A stretch of DNA of 64,000 nucleotides from Crocinitomicaceae bacterium (lineage in GTDB: Bacteria > Bacteroidota > Bacteroidia > Flavobacteriales_D > Parvicellaceae). Both the position numbers and the translations under genes were made by a program. Under the pieces are notes generated by a model. The model ran no database searches, was not told the DNA's origin, and saw only the letters and a program-made list of their open reading frames with translations. The stretch covers positions 1-64,000 of the forward strand of contig PAZE01000045.1 in NCBI GenBank assembly GCA_002716065.1, written 5' to 3'. This document shows, piece by piece, positions 1 through 8,611 of the stretch (the stretch's first letter is position 1; each line of letters starts with the position of its first letter).

Positions 1-1
1 T

Positions 2-505
2 AATAATCAACTCATTTCTTTAGATGTAAGTGACAATGCTGCTTTAGAATTTTTGAATTGCTTTGATAATCAACTCAATTGTTTTAATGTTAAAAATGGC
101 AACAACACAAATATTACAACCTTTCAGGCCAAAAATAATTCAAATTTAACTTGCATTGAAGTAGATGACCCTGCTTGGTCAACTGCTAATTGGACACCAA
201 ACATAGACCCTCAAACATCATTTAGTACCAACTGTAATTATCCATCTAATTGTTTTTCTACAACATCTATTTTAGAACAAACCAATTCTATTTCACTCTA
301 TCCCAACCCCACAAACAACCTCATCACATTAGATATAGAAGGGTATAATGGCTTAGTTAATGTTGAGGTGTATGACTTAACTGGAAAGCTCTTACAAACC
401 ACTAAAAACACTACTATTTCAATGGGTGAATATGCTAAAGGAATATATGTGTTTAAAGTAGCTTATGGTGATGGGGGTGAAAAGCTGAAAGTGGTTAAAG
501 AGTAA
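2..505 (+). CDS. C-terminal part of a secreted LRR protein with T9SS type A sorting domain (5' truncated by window)
   Basis: Frame is open from base 2 (NNQLISLDVSDNAALEFLNCFDNQLN...), LRR repeats, then SLYPNPTNNLITLDIEG...VYDLTGKLLQ...GIYVFKVAYGDGGEKLKVVKE typical of a T9SS C-terminal domain. Confidence 0.85.
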   Translation, partial: NNQLISLDVSDNAALEFLNCFDNQLNCFNVKNGNNTNITTFQAKNNSNLTCIEVDDPAWSTANWTPNIDPQTSFSTNCNYPSNCFSTTSILEQTNSISLYPNPTNNLITLDIEGYNGLVNVEVYDLTGKLLQTTKNTTISMGEYAKGIYVFKVAYGDGGEKLKVVKE

Positions 506-538
506 TCCCCCAACTCTCAGAATTTAGTATATTAGAGA
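503..538. repeat. 36-bp intergenic element, copy 1
   Basis: taatcccccaactctcagaatttagtatattagaga; 34/36 identical to 1567..1602. Confidence 0.8.
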
Positions 539-539
539 T

Positions 540-1556
540 ATGAAAAAGTATTTATTTCTTTTAATGCTTAATCCAATAGTTATTTTTTCACAGTCAACAT
601 ATTGTGAAGGTTTTGCATTAGGGTTTAAAAAAGGATTTTGTCATAACAATGTAGGATGTATAGCTCCACCAGCTCCTTGTGGAGTTCAAAGTATTGGTGG
701 TGATGGGAGTTATAATCACGGATATAATGACGGATTTGCTAAAGGGCAAATAGAAAGTAAAAACACACAAAACAGTAATTTCAACTCTAATTTGCCTGGG
801 TTTAATATTCAAAAAGAAAATGTAAATACTGACCTTAAATTTGAGCCATACATTAAACCTCAAACTAACAATGAAATAAAAGAAATGCTCCAAAAAGATT
901 TAAATAACATTAATCAGAGTAGTTATCAGTTTAAAAGAACATCAGATGAATATTTTGAAAATAAAAGAACTGAAGAAAGAGCTAGAGTTTTAAAAGAATT
1001 AAAGGAAGCAAAAGAGCTTTATGATTTAAATATTTTATCTAAAACTGAATATGATTCTCTTATAAAACCTTTGAAAAGAAAACTATTCGAAAAACATGAA
1101 GAAGTAATCTATTGGAAATCCCTTAGGTATGCTTATGAAAATACTGACAGCCCAAAACACAAAGCCAGATATTTAAAAAAATTAAACATTCTCCATGCTA
1201 AATATGGACTCCCTTTAATCGTTGATGAAAGTAAATCTGAAAACGATGATTTTAACAAAAAAATTAATACTGATATAATTATTTCTAATGAAAAATATTT
1301 ATCAGATGATGATATAATCGGTTATAAAACAGGTCCGTTTGGAAAGTTTAAAACAGGTAATAAAGTAATATTTAATTTGGGTGGAAAACTTTACAAAGCA
1401 ACAGTATATGAAAAATCTTCTTTCACAGAAGTTAAGGTCTATAAGATATTTGAAAAAAATAATGGTAAATGGGAAGAGAGTCCAAAACCTGAAGTTGGAA
1501 CAATTGCTAAATCTATTCCCACTAGATATATTTCATATTTAAAAGTTACCCCCTAA
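540..1556 (+). CDS. Hypothetical secreted protein with Gly/Tyr/Cys-rich N-terminal region
   Basis: 338 aa ORF with N-terminal signal peptide (MKKYLFLLMLNPIVIFSQS); no family recognised. Confidence 0.75.
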   Translation: MKKYLFLLMLNPIVIFSQSTYCEGFALGFKKGFCHNNVGCIAPPAPCGVQSIGGDGSYNHGYNDGFAKGQIESKNTQNSNFNSNLPGFNIQKENVNTDLKFEPYIKPQTNNEIKEMLQKDLNNINQSSYQFKRTSDEYFENKRTEERARVLKELKEAKELYDLNILSKTEYDSLIKPLKRKLFEKHEEVIYWKSLRYAYENTDSPKHKARYLKKLNILHAKYGLPLIVDESKSENDDFNKKINTDIIISNEKYLSDDDIIGYKTGPFGKFKTGNKVIFNLGGKLYKATVYEKSSFTEVKVYKIFEKNNGKWEESPKPEVGTIAKSIPTRYISYLKVTP

Positions 1557-1566
1557 CCCTTCATTC

Positions 1567-1602
1567 TAATCCCCCAAATCTCAGAGTTTAGTATATTAGA
1601 GA
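1567..1602. repeat. 36-bp intergenic element, copy 2
   Basis: taatcccccaaatctcagagtttagtatattagaga; 34/36 identical to 503..538. Confidence 0.8.
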
Positions 1603-1688
1603 AAACTTAGAATTATGAGTGGATATATTATTCTTTATTATTTATGTACCCTTTTATTAAATTCTGCATTTCATAATAAAAGTTTTTT

Positions 1689-3029
1689 ATGAGAAGTTTA
1701 ATATTATCAATATTCATTTTAGGTTTTGGTTGCCAAAATTCAATCTCAGCAAACTTAGAGCCAAATACCAATAAATCTGAAAAGTATGTAATTATTCCAG
1801 ATGAAAACTTTGAGAGAGCTCTCAAAAAATTAGGTTATGATAAAAATATAAATGGAAAAGTTCTAAGAAAAAATGTTTGTGGTATTAGAAAACTTAATCT
1901 AATTGTTTTTCGGAGGATAAAAGATTTAACAGGGATTGAAGCATTTACTTCATTAACTGATTTAGATTGTAGAGGTAATATACTAACCAATTTAGATTTA
2001 AGTAACAATACTGCTTTAAAAAGCTTGAAATGTGATGGGAATGAACTTACAAGTTTAAATGTAAGAGGTTATAATGCCTTAACTTATTTGAGCTGTAATG
2101 ATAATCGACTCACAAGTTTAGATATAGGAGGTTGTACTGCCCTAACTATCTTGTCTTGCTGGAGGAACAATCTCACAAGTTTAGATGTAAGAAGTTGTAC
2201 TTCCTTAACTGATTTAGATTGTAGAGGTAATAGACTAACCAATTTAGATTTAAGTAACAATTCGGCTTTGGAAAATTTGCATTGTTCTGAAAATCAACTA
2301 ACCAGTTTAGATGTAAGTAAAAATATTGCTTTAAAAAGCTTGAAATGTAATAGGGGAGGTTATTATGGCGATAAGAATCTTTTAAGTTTAGATATAAGAG
2401 GTTGTACTTCCTTAACTGATTTAGATTGTAGTTCTAACGATCTCACAACTTTAGATGTAAGAGGTTGTACTGCCTTAACTGATTTAGATTGTAGTTCTAA
2501 CGATCTCACAACTTTAGATGTAAGAGGTTGTACCGCCTTAACTGATTTGGATTGTGGTTGGAATGAACTTAAAAGTTTAGATTTAAGTAAAAACACTGCT
2601 TTGAGAATTTTAAGTATTGAAGGGGAGGGTCCTTATTATGAGCCTGTAAGTTTAGATTTAAGTAACAATATTGTTTTAACCAAATTGAGTTGTAGTTGTA
2701 ATCAACTCAAAAAGTTAGATTTTGGTAACAATATTGATTTAGAAAAAAAAGCCGAGCTTCTTGGAGGCCAGAAAATGATGTATGAATATCTTAAAACCAA
2801 TATAAAATATCCTGAAGAGGCTGAAAAAAATGGCATAAAAGGAAAAGTACTTGTTGCATTTACAGTGTATGAAAATGGTGAGATAAGAGATGTGAAAGTA
2901 GTTAAAGGTTCCCATTATTTGTTAGATAATGAGGCACTTAGAGTTGTAAGAGCTATGCCTAATTGGTGTCGACCAATTCAAAAAGGAAAAGTTGTTAACA
3001 AAGAGTATACTATTCCAATAAAATTTTGA
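1689..3029 (+). CDS. LRR protein with C-terminal TonB (energy transducer) domain
   Basis: Signal sequence, N-cap (IPDENFERALKKLGYDKNINGKV), about 12 LRRs of about 21 aa, then GGQKMMYEYLKTNIKYPEEAEKNGIKGKVLVAFTVYENGEIRDVKVVKG...LDNEALRVVRAMPNW...GKVVNKEYTIPIKF, a TonB_C signature. Confidence 0.85.
   Translation: MRSLILSIFILGFGCQNSISANLEPNTNKSEKYVIIPDENFERALKKLGYDKNINGKVLRKNVCGIRKLNLIVFRRIKDLTGIEAFTSLTDLDCRGNILTNLDLSNNTALKSLKCDGNELTSLNVRGYNALTYLSCNDNRLTSLDIGGCTALTILSCWRNNLTSLDVRSCTSLTDLDCRGNRLTNLDLSNNSALENLHCSENQLTSLDVSKNIALKSLKCNRGGYYGDKNLLSLDIRGCTSLTDLDCSSNDLTTLDVRGCTALTDLDCSSNDLTTLDVRGCTALTDLDCGWNELKSLDLSKNTALRILSIEGEGPYYEPVSLDLSNNIVLTKLSCSCNQLKKLDFGNNIDLEKKAELLGGQKMMYEYLKTNIKYPEEAEKNGIKGKVLVAFTVYENGEIRDVKVVKGSHYLLDNEALRVVRAMPNWCRPIQKGKVVNKEYTIPIKF
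2397..2522 (+). repeat. Two tandem 63-bp near-identical LRR-coding units
   Basis: Units 2397..2459 and 2460..2522 differ at one base; a diverged third unit starts at 2523. Confidence 0.85.
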
Positions 3030-3066
3030 TTTAATTAATATACAATCAGTTAAGTGTTATTTTAAG

Positions 3067-3139
3067 TACTTCCACCGGGACTCGAACCCAGATCTACTGC
3101 TTAGGAGGCGGTTATTCTATCCTGTTGAACTATGGAAGC
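3067..3139 (-). tRNA. tRNA-Arg (anticodon CCT)
   Basis: Reverse complement GCTTCCATAGTTCAACAGGATAGAATAACCGCCTCCTAAGCAGTAGATCTGGGTTCGAGTCCCGGTGGAAGTA folds as a cloverleaf, anticodon CCT, TTCGAGT T-loop. Confidence 0.9.
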
Positions 3140-3145
3140 ATGTGT

Positions 3146-5209
3146 TTAGCGAATGGTATTTCCCGCTTCAAAATCTTCTTTGGTGGGAGAAACAAAGCAC
3201 AATTCACCTTCTAGGGTTTCTGCCATAAGAATCATACCTTGAGATTCTACTCCTCTAATTTTTCTTGGGGCAAGATTTAGTAAAACACTCACCTTTTGTC
3301 CAACAACATCTTCTGGGCTGTAGTGCTCTGCAATTCCAGAAACTACAGTTCTAGTATCTATTCCAGTATCTACGGTTAGCTTTAGCAGTTTATCTGCTTT
3401 TTCTACTTTTTCGGCAGCTGTAATGGTAGCTACTCTAATGTCTAGCTTGGTAAAATCATCAAAAGTTATTTCGTCTTTCATAGGCGGAAATTTAGATTGT
3501 TTTTCGGTCGTCTTTTTGAGCTTTTCTAGCTGCACTTTTATTTGCTGATCTTCAATTTTAGCAAATAGAATTTCTGGTTTGTTAATGGTATGTCCACTTG
3601 ATATAAGCGCACTGTTTCCAGCAGCAACCCATTTAGGAAGTTCAACTCCTAGCATAGACGCCAATTTAGTAGAAACATGAGGCATAAAAGGCTCAAATAC
3701 AATCGCTAAGTTAGCGGTAATTTGAAGGGAAATATTAAGTATGGTCTTTACACGCTCAGGATTGGTTTTTATTTGTTTCCAAGGCTCAGTATCAGCCAAG
3801 TATTTATTGCCTGCTCTAGCCAGCTTCATGGCTTCAGCTTGGGCATCTCTAAAGCGAAAGCTCCGAATGGCTTTTTCTATTGCTAGTGGCGTCTGCTTAA
3901 GTAGATCTAGCACTGCCTTGTCTGCTTCTTCTAAAGCATTTAATTCAGGTACTAGACCCTCAAAATACTTATGGGTAAGCACCAGTGTTCTATTAACAAA
4001 ATTACCAAATATAGCCCCAAGCTCATTGTTGTTTCTAGCCTGAAAATCTTTCCAAGAAAAATCGCTGTCTTTATTTTCTGGAGCAATAGAGCAAAGTACG
4101 TATCTAAGCACATCTTCCTTTCCAGGGAAATCGGTTAAATAATCTTCTCCCCAAACGGCCCAGTTTCTAGAAGTACTGAGCTTTTGCCCCTCTAAATTTA
4201 GAAACTCATTTGCAGGGACATTTTTAGGCAAAACATAGTCTTCAAGCTCAGCAAGAATAGCTGGAAAAATAATCGTATGAAAAACAATGTTGTCCTTAGC
4301 TAAAAAATGCACTAGCTCTGTATTTTTATCTTTCCAATAGAGTTCCCAGTCTTTATTGTTTTGAGCAGCCCATTTTTTAGTAGCCGATATATATCCTATT
4401 GGCGCGTCAAACCATACGTACAACACTTTACCATCGGCCCCTTCGACAGGAACACTTACTCCCCAATCTAAATCTCTAGTTATAGCCCTTGGCTTTAGTC
4501 CCGCATCTATCCAGCTCATGCACTGGCCTACCACCTGGTTTTTCCAGTCTTTAGGATCGTGAAGCTGCTTGCCTTTATATTGCCCATCTTTCATCCACTT
4601 TTTTAGCCACCCTTCGTGCCTTTCTAGTGGTAAATACCAATGAGAAGTTGTTTTTAGCTCAGGAACTTTTCCGCTTAGCGTTGATTTGGGATTAATAAGC
4701 TCAGTAGGGCTGAGTACAGCGCCACATTTTTCACACTGATCGCCATAGGCATTGTCGTAATTACATTTTGGGCACCCACCAGTAATATACCTGTCGGCTA
4801 AAAACTGATTAAATTCCTTATCGTAGTACTGCTCAGACTCTTCTTTTACAAAGCTTCCTTTTTTTTCTAAAGTAGAAAAAAGCTCTTTTGCAGTTTCGTG
4901 GTGGTGATCGGCTGAGGTTCTATCGTAAATGTCAAAGCTTACCCCCAGCTGATTAAAAACTTTTTTATTGGAATTGTGGTAAGTGTCTACAATATCTTTG
5001 GGTGTTTTGCCTTCTTTTTTAGCGCGCAAAGTAATGGCTGCTCCATGCTCATCAGAACCACAAATAAAGACTACATCCTCACCAGCAGAACGCAAAAAAC
5101 GAGCATATATATCTGCAGATATGTAGACCCCAGCAAGGTGACCCAAGTGCAAAGGACCATTGGCATATGGAAGTGCAGCAGTTATGGTATGTCGTTTAGT
5201 AGAGCTCAT
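3146..5209 (-). CDS. metG: Methionine--tRNA ligase (with C-terminal tRNA-binding domain)
   Basis: 687 aa; [29 protein letters not shown], zinc-knuckle [25 protein letters not shown] signature, C-terminal EMAP/Trbp-like domain. Confidence 0.97.
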   Translation of the reverse strand: MSSTKRHTITAALPYANGPLHLGHLAGVYISADIYARFLRSAGEDVVFICGSDEHGAAITLRAKKEGKTPKDIVDTYHNSNKKVFNQLGVSFDIYDRTSADHHHETAKELFSTLEKKGSFVKEESEQYYDKEFNQFLADRYITGGCPKCNYDNAYGDQCEKCGAVLSPTELINPKSTLSGKVPELKTTSHWYLPLERHEGWLKKWMKDGQYKGKQLHDPKDWKNQVVGQCMSWIDAGLKPRAITRDLDWGVSVPVEGADGKVLYVWFDAPIGYISATKKWAAQNNKDWELYWKDKNTELVHFLAKDNIVFHTIIFPAILAELEDYVLPKNVPANEFLNLEGQKLSTSRNWAVWGEDYLTDFPGKEDVLRYVLCSIAPENKDSDFSWKDFQARNNNELGAIFGNFVNRTLVLTHKYFEGLVPELNALEEADKAVLDLLKQTPLAIEKAIRSFRFRDAQAEAMKLARAGNKYLADTEPWKQIKTNPERVKTILNISLQITANLAIVFEPFMPHVSTKLASMLGVELPKWVAAGNSALISSGHTINKPEILFAKIEDQQIKVQLEKLKKTTEKQSKFPPMKDEITFDDFTKLDIRVATITAAEKVEKADKLLKLTVDTGIDTRTVVSGIAEHYSPEDVVGQKVSVLLNLAPRKIRGVESQGMILMAETLEGELCFVSPTKEDFEAGNTIR

Positions 5210-5264
5210 CTATTTTCTTTAATTGCGTGCAAAGATAACTTTAATAATGTTTAATTTTAAACCC

Positions 5265-6179
5265 ATGTCTAAAACCTTTACATCTACTGTTCCACCTTCT
5301 TTAAAAAAAGGAGATCAGGTAGCTATTGTAGCAACGGCAAGATACGCAGATTTAAAAATTTTAGAGTTTGCAGAGCAGCTTTTAGAAAGCTGGGGCCTAA
5401 AGCTTAATAGAGGTAAAAATTTACTCAAGAAGCACTATAATTTTGCGGGTAATGATGCTGAGCGTTTAGAAGATTTACAGCGGGCAATGGACCACCCAGA
5501 GCTTAAGGCAATTTTTTGCTTTAGAGGAGGGTACGGTAGCACTCGAATTTTAGAAAAAATAGAAGCTAAAAAGTTCATGAATTCTCCTAAGTGGGTGATT
5601 GGTTTTTCGGATGTAACCGCTCTTCATAATTATATTGGCACTATATGCAACACAGCATCTGTACATGCAACAATGCCTATTAATTATAAAGACAATTCCG
5701 ATAACGCCTTACGTAGTCTTAAGCAGCTTTTGTTTGAAAAAACAATGAACTATTGTATTGATTCTTGTGCAGAAAATATTTTAGGACAGGCCTCTGGGCC
5801 TATTGTTGGTGGTAACCTAGCTATTCTGCAAAGCTTATCTGGAACAAAATACGATATTAACACAAAAGGTAAAATACTGTTTATTGAAGATGTAGATGAG
5901 TACCTGTATAACATAGATAGGATGCTATGGACCTTACAGCATGCAGGTAAACTTGCCAATCTTGCTGGATTAATAGTTGGAGGGTTTACTCAGCTCAAAG
6001 ACAACGATGATCCATTTGGTATGACGGTTCAACAAATCATACTAGAAAAAGTTAAAGCATACCATTACCCGGTTTGTTTTAATTTTCCTTCAGGACATTT
6101 TAACGACAATTGTGCCCTTGGTTTAAATCTTCCAGTAAAACTGATTGTTGGAAGTGAAAAAGTGGAGCTAAGCAATTAA
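5265..6179 (+). CDS. LD-carboxypeptidase (muramoyltetrapeptide carboxypeptidase, S66 family)
   Basis: KKGDQVAIVATAR, FRGGYGSTRILEKI, GFSDVTALHNYI, GGNLAILQSLSGT, FIEDVDEYLYNIDRML; the likely start is the internal ATG at 5265 of the listed ORF 5223..6179. Confidence 0.92.
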   Translation: MSKTFTSTVPPSLKKGDQVAIVATARYADLKILEFAEQLLESWGLKLNRGKNLLKKHYNFAGNDAERLEDLQRAMDHPELKAIFCFRGGYGSTRILEKIEAKKFMNSPKWVIGFSDVTALHNYIGTICNTASVHATMPINYKDNSDNALRSLKQLLFEKTMNYCIDSCAENILGQASGPIVGGNLAILQSLSGTKYDINTKGKILFIEDVDEYLYNIDRMLWTLQHAGKLANLAGLIVGGFTQLKDNDDPFGMTVQQIILEKVKAYHYPVCFNFPSGHFNDNCALGLNLPVKLIVGSEKVELSN

Positions 6180-6817
6180 TTTTCAAACTTAGAATAATCT
6201 TCAGGTATTTCAAATAAAGAGTTATCCAAGGTTTTGTTTTCAATAGAAATGGTAGTTTGTTTGGCAATTGGTTTCCCAGTAGAAATAACGTATTCAGTGC
6301 TTCTTATTGGCCAGCAATCTTCCATACCTTTTATCTTTCTAAAATAAAGAGATTGTTTTTCTTTTTTATTGAGAACTTCAAGCAGCGGATAAAAAAAAGA
6401 AAAATTGTCCTGAGTTACCCAGTATACAATTTTTCTATCTTTTTGCTTATTGATGGCAACAACCTCAAAACAGTCGTAATCTAAAATGGTTTTTTTCTTT
6501 TGTGTTTTAACAACTTCAACATCAAAATTAACAGGGCTCCTTCTTTTTTTAGCTTCTAAATAAAGCTTTCGCTCAGGACTTACCACAAGGAGATCTTTTT
6601 CTTTGGTATTAATTAGTTGAATACCAACTACCTTCCCTTGTTCATTAAGCTCTTCAATTCTAACATTTTCTCCTTTAACAAAATAGTTGTAGCTCATTTG
6701 AGTAGAACCCTTGGTTTGTTTAAAGTGTATTTTGCCATTAAAAGCTGGACTGTTCTGAGCAAAGAAAAAACCAATTATCAAAAAAGAAAAAATAAATGTT
6801 AAACTAGAGGCTTTCAT
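6176..6817 (-). CDS. Hypothetical secreted/periplasmic protein (GLPGLI/DUF4412-like)
   Basis: Signal peptide MKASSLTFIFSFLIIGFFFAQ; NGKIHFKQTKGSTQMSYNYFVKGENVRIEELNEQGKV...; family call by appearance only. Confidence 0.65.
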   Translation of the reverse strand: MKASSLTFIFSFLIIGFFFAQNSPAFNGKIHFKQTKGSTQMSYNYFVKGENVRIEELNEQGKVVGIQLINTKEKDLLVVSPERKLYLEAKKRRSPVNFDVEVVKTQKKKTILDYDCFEVVAINKQKDRKIVYWVTQDNFSFFYPLLEVLNKKEKQSLYFRKIKGMEDCWPIRSTEYVISTGKPIAKQTTISIENKTLDNSLFEIPEDYSKFEN

Positions 6818-6902
6818 TACTTGTGTAAGTTACATTAACGGCTACTAAATTATATATTTATACAATACAACTACCTTAGCAGCAAAAGTTATACCATAGC
6901 TT

Positions 6903-7268
6903 ATAGAAAAAAGAAAAAATATTGGCCAAAAAGGAGAAGATTTTGCAATAGATTATTTGCAGAAAAACGGATATACTATTGTTGAGAGAAATTGGAGGTT
7001 CAAAAAATATGAGATAGATATTATAACCCATAAAGACCATCAAATATGCTTTATTGAGGTGAAAACTAGAGCTGTAAACACATTAGTTCAGGCAAAAAAC
7101 GCCCTTTCAACCTTACAGGAAAAAAGGATTTTAACAGCTGCTAACAGCTATCTTCAACTGCAGGAAATTGATTTAGATCCAAGGTTTGATCTTATCGCTA
7201 TTACCACCCATCAAAATAGCTTAACTTTAGAGCACATTAAAAACGCGTTTTCCCCGACCATTGATTAG
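6903..7268 (+). CDS. UPF0102 / YraN family endonuclease-like protein (start codon uncertain)
   Basis: In-frame extension upstream of ORF 6957 gives (I)EKRKNIGQKGEDFAIDYLQKNGYTIVERNWRFKKYEIDIITHKDHQICFIEVKTR, a UPF0102 signature; in-frame stop at 6897 and no ATG/GTG/TTG before 6957. Confidence 0.75.
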   Translation: MEKRKNIGQKGEDFAIDYLQKNGYTIVERNWRFKKYEIDIITHKDHQICFIEVKTRAVNTLVQAKNALSTLQEKRILTAANSYLQLQEIDLDPRFDLIAITTHQNSLTLEHIKNAFSPTID

Positions 7269-7923
7269 ACTAAATAAATACATAGCAGACACAGGTATTT
7301 GTACAAGAAGAGAGGCAGATAAGCTAATTGCTAATGGCGATATTGAGGTTAATGGTCAAAAAGTGAAAAAGTTGGGCGCCTTAGTTAAATCAGATGCTAA
7401 AGTTGCTTACAAAGGCAAAATCATACTTCGCAAACAAAGTATGTATATTCTATTTAATAAACCCTCAGAGCAACAGCCAGCAGTACATTATCTTAAAAAG
7501 ATAGAAGAACAGTTTTCTCAAACTCTTCAGCCCATTAGTTGCTTTTCGGATTTAGTTAGTGGACTAATTTTATTTACCAATGATCGGCAGTTAAGTCAAA
7601 AATTATCTAATAAAAAGCTGCAGATCCAAAACAAGTATAAACTAGAGCTTAGCAAGGAAATTACAAATGAGCAGCTTTCCAAGCTAACTGTTTTTTTTTA
7701 CAGTGTAAAAGTTGTTCAAAACACCAGTTCAACTATTTTTATTTGCACCAGGGGATTAGTTCAAGAAAACGAACTTTTTAAGCAATTTGAAGAGCTTTCT
7801 ATTGAAGTTTTGTCAATAGATAGAATAGAATATGGACCTTTAAAAAAAGGAGCTCTTTCAAGAGGAAACGCCAGAGAATTACAACTTAGAGAAGTTGGAT
7901 TTTTAAAAATGCTTAAAGGGTAG
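7261..7923 (+). CDS. S4-domain pseudouridine synthase homologue (RluB/RluF-like), apparently catalytically degenerate
   Basis: RLNKYIADTGICTRREADKLIANGDIEVNGQKV S4 domain; YILFNKP and SGLILFTND align with RluB, but the GRLD motif is replaced; TTG start. Confidence 0.8.
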   Translation: MIRLNKYIADTGICTRREADKLIANGDIEVNGQKVKKLGALVKSDAKVAYKGKIILRKQSMYILFNKPSEQQPAVHYLKKIEEQFSQTLQPISCFSDLVSGLILFTNDRQLSQKLSNKKLQIQNKYKLELSKEITNEQLSKLTVFFYSVKVVQNTSSTIFICTRGLVQENELFKQFEELSIEVLSIDRIEYGPLKKGALSRGNARELQLREVGFLKMLKG

Positions 7924-8611
7924 CAATAATTTTTTTTGCCGTTTGTTGTTCAGCTTCTCTTTTAGAAAGCCCCTCTGCTGAACCTTTGAGCTCTCCGTTG
8001 ATGTACCCACCCATAATAAAGTACTTGTTTTTCCCTTTTGTAGTTTCTTCTAAAAGCTTAAAAGTAAGTTCTTTTTTGGTCTTTTGGCAGTACACAATCA
8101 ATCTGCTTTTATAGTCTGTATTTTGTTTTTCTAAGCTTGAAAGGTCACTTTTTTTAAGCAGCAGCTCATTGATAAAAATAGCTTTTGTTTTGTTGTAGCC
8201 AAGGTCTAAATAGATTGCCCCAAAGAGTGCCTCAACAACATTTCCCAGTAGTGATTTGTACACCACGTTTTTTCGTTGGTAGCTAATGTGTGGTTCTAAA
8301 TTAAGACATTCTCCATAGTAGTTTAGATTTTCTCTGCTTACAATTTTAGCTCTCATCTGCGAGAGGAATCCTTCAGATTTTTCTGGATATTTAGTAAATA
8401 GAAATTCTCCCACAATACTGCTTAGTACAGCATCTCCTAGAAATTCAAGACGTTCATTGTTACTGCTTTTTTTAGCGGCAATAGATTTGTGTGTAAAAGC
8501 ATCTAGATACAATAATTCGTCTTTTGGAGAAAAAGACAACTCTTGCTTAAAAAGTAGAATTAGTTCAGGGGAAAGTTTAGAATAACGTTTTTTAAAAAAA
8601 CGATTAAGCAT
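7913..8611 (-). CDS. rnc: Ribonuclease III
   Basis: NERLEFLGDAVLSSIVGEFLF signature, VVEALFGAIYLDLGY, C-terminal dsRBD. Confidence 0.95.
   Translation of the reverse strand: MLNRFFKKRYSKLSPELILLFKQELSFSPKDELLYLDAFTHKSIAAKKSSNNERLEFLGDAVLSSIVGEFLFTKYPEKSEGFLSQMRAKIVSRENLNYYGECLNLEPHISYQRKNVVYKSLLGNVVEALFGAIYLDLGYNKTKAIFINELLLKKSDLSSLEKQNTDYKSRLIVYCQKTKKELTFKLLEETTKGKNKYFIMGGYINGELKGSAEGLSKREAEQQTAKKIIATL

Noticed and set aside
1628-1825. Minus-strand 65-aa ORF
   Set aside because: Overlaps the start of the LRR-TonB_C gene on the opposite strand; no recognisable features
2363-2596. Minus-strand ORF 77 aa with repeated SKSVKAVQPLTSKVVRSLELQ
   Set aside because: It is the antisense reading of the 63-bp LRR tandem repeats; no independent coding evidence
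3741-5254. ORFs on the plus strand within metG
   Set aside because: Antisense to metG with no domain-like content
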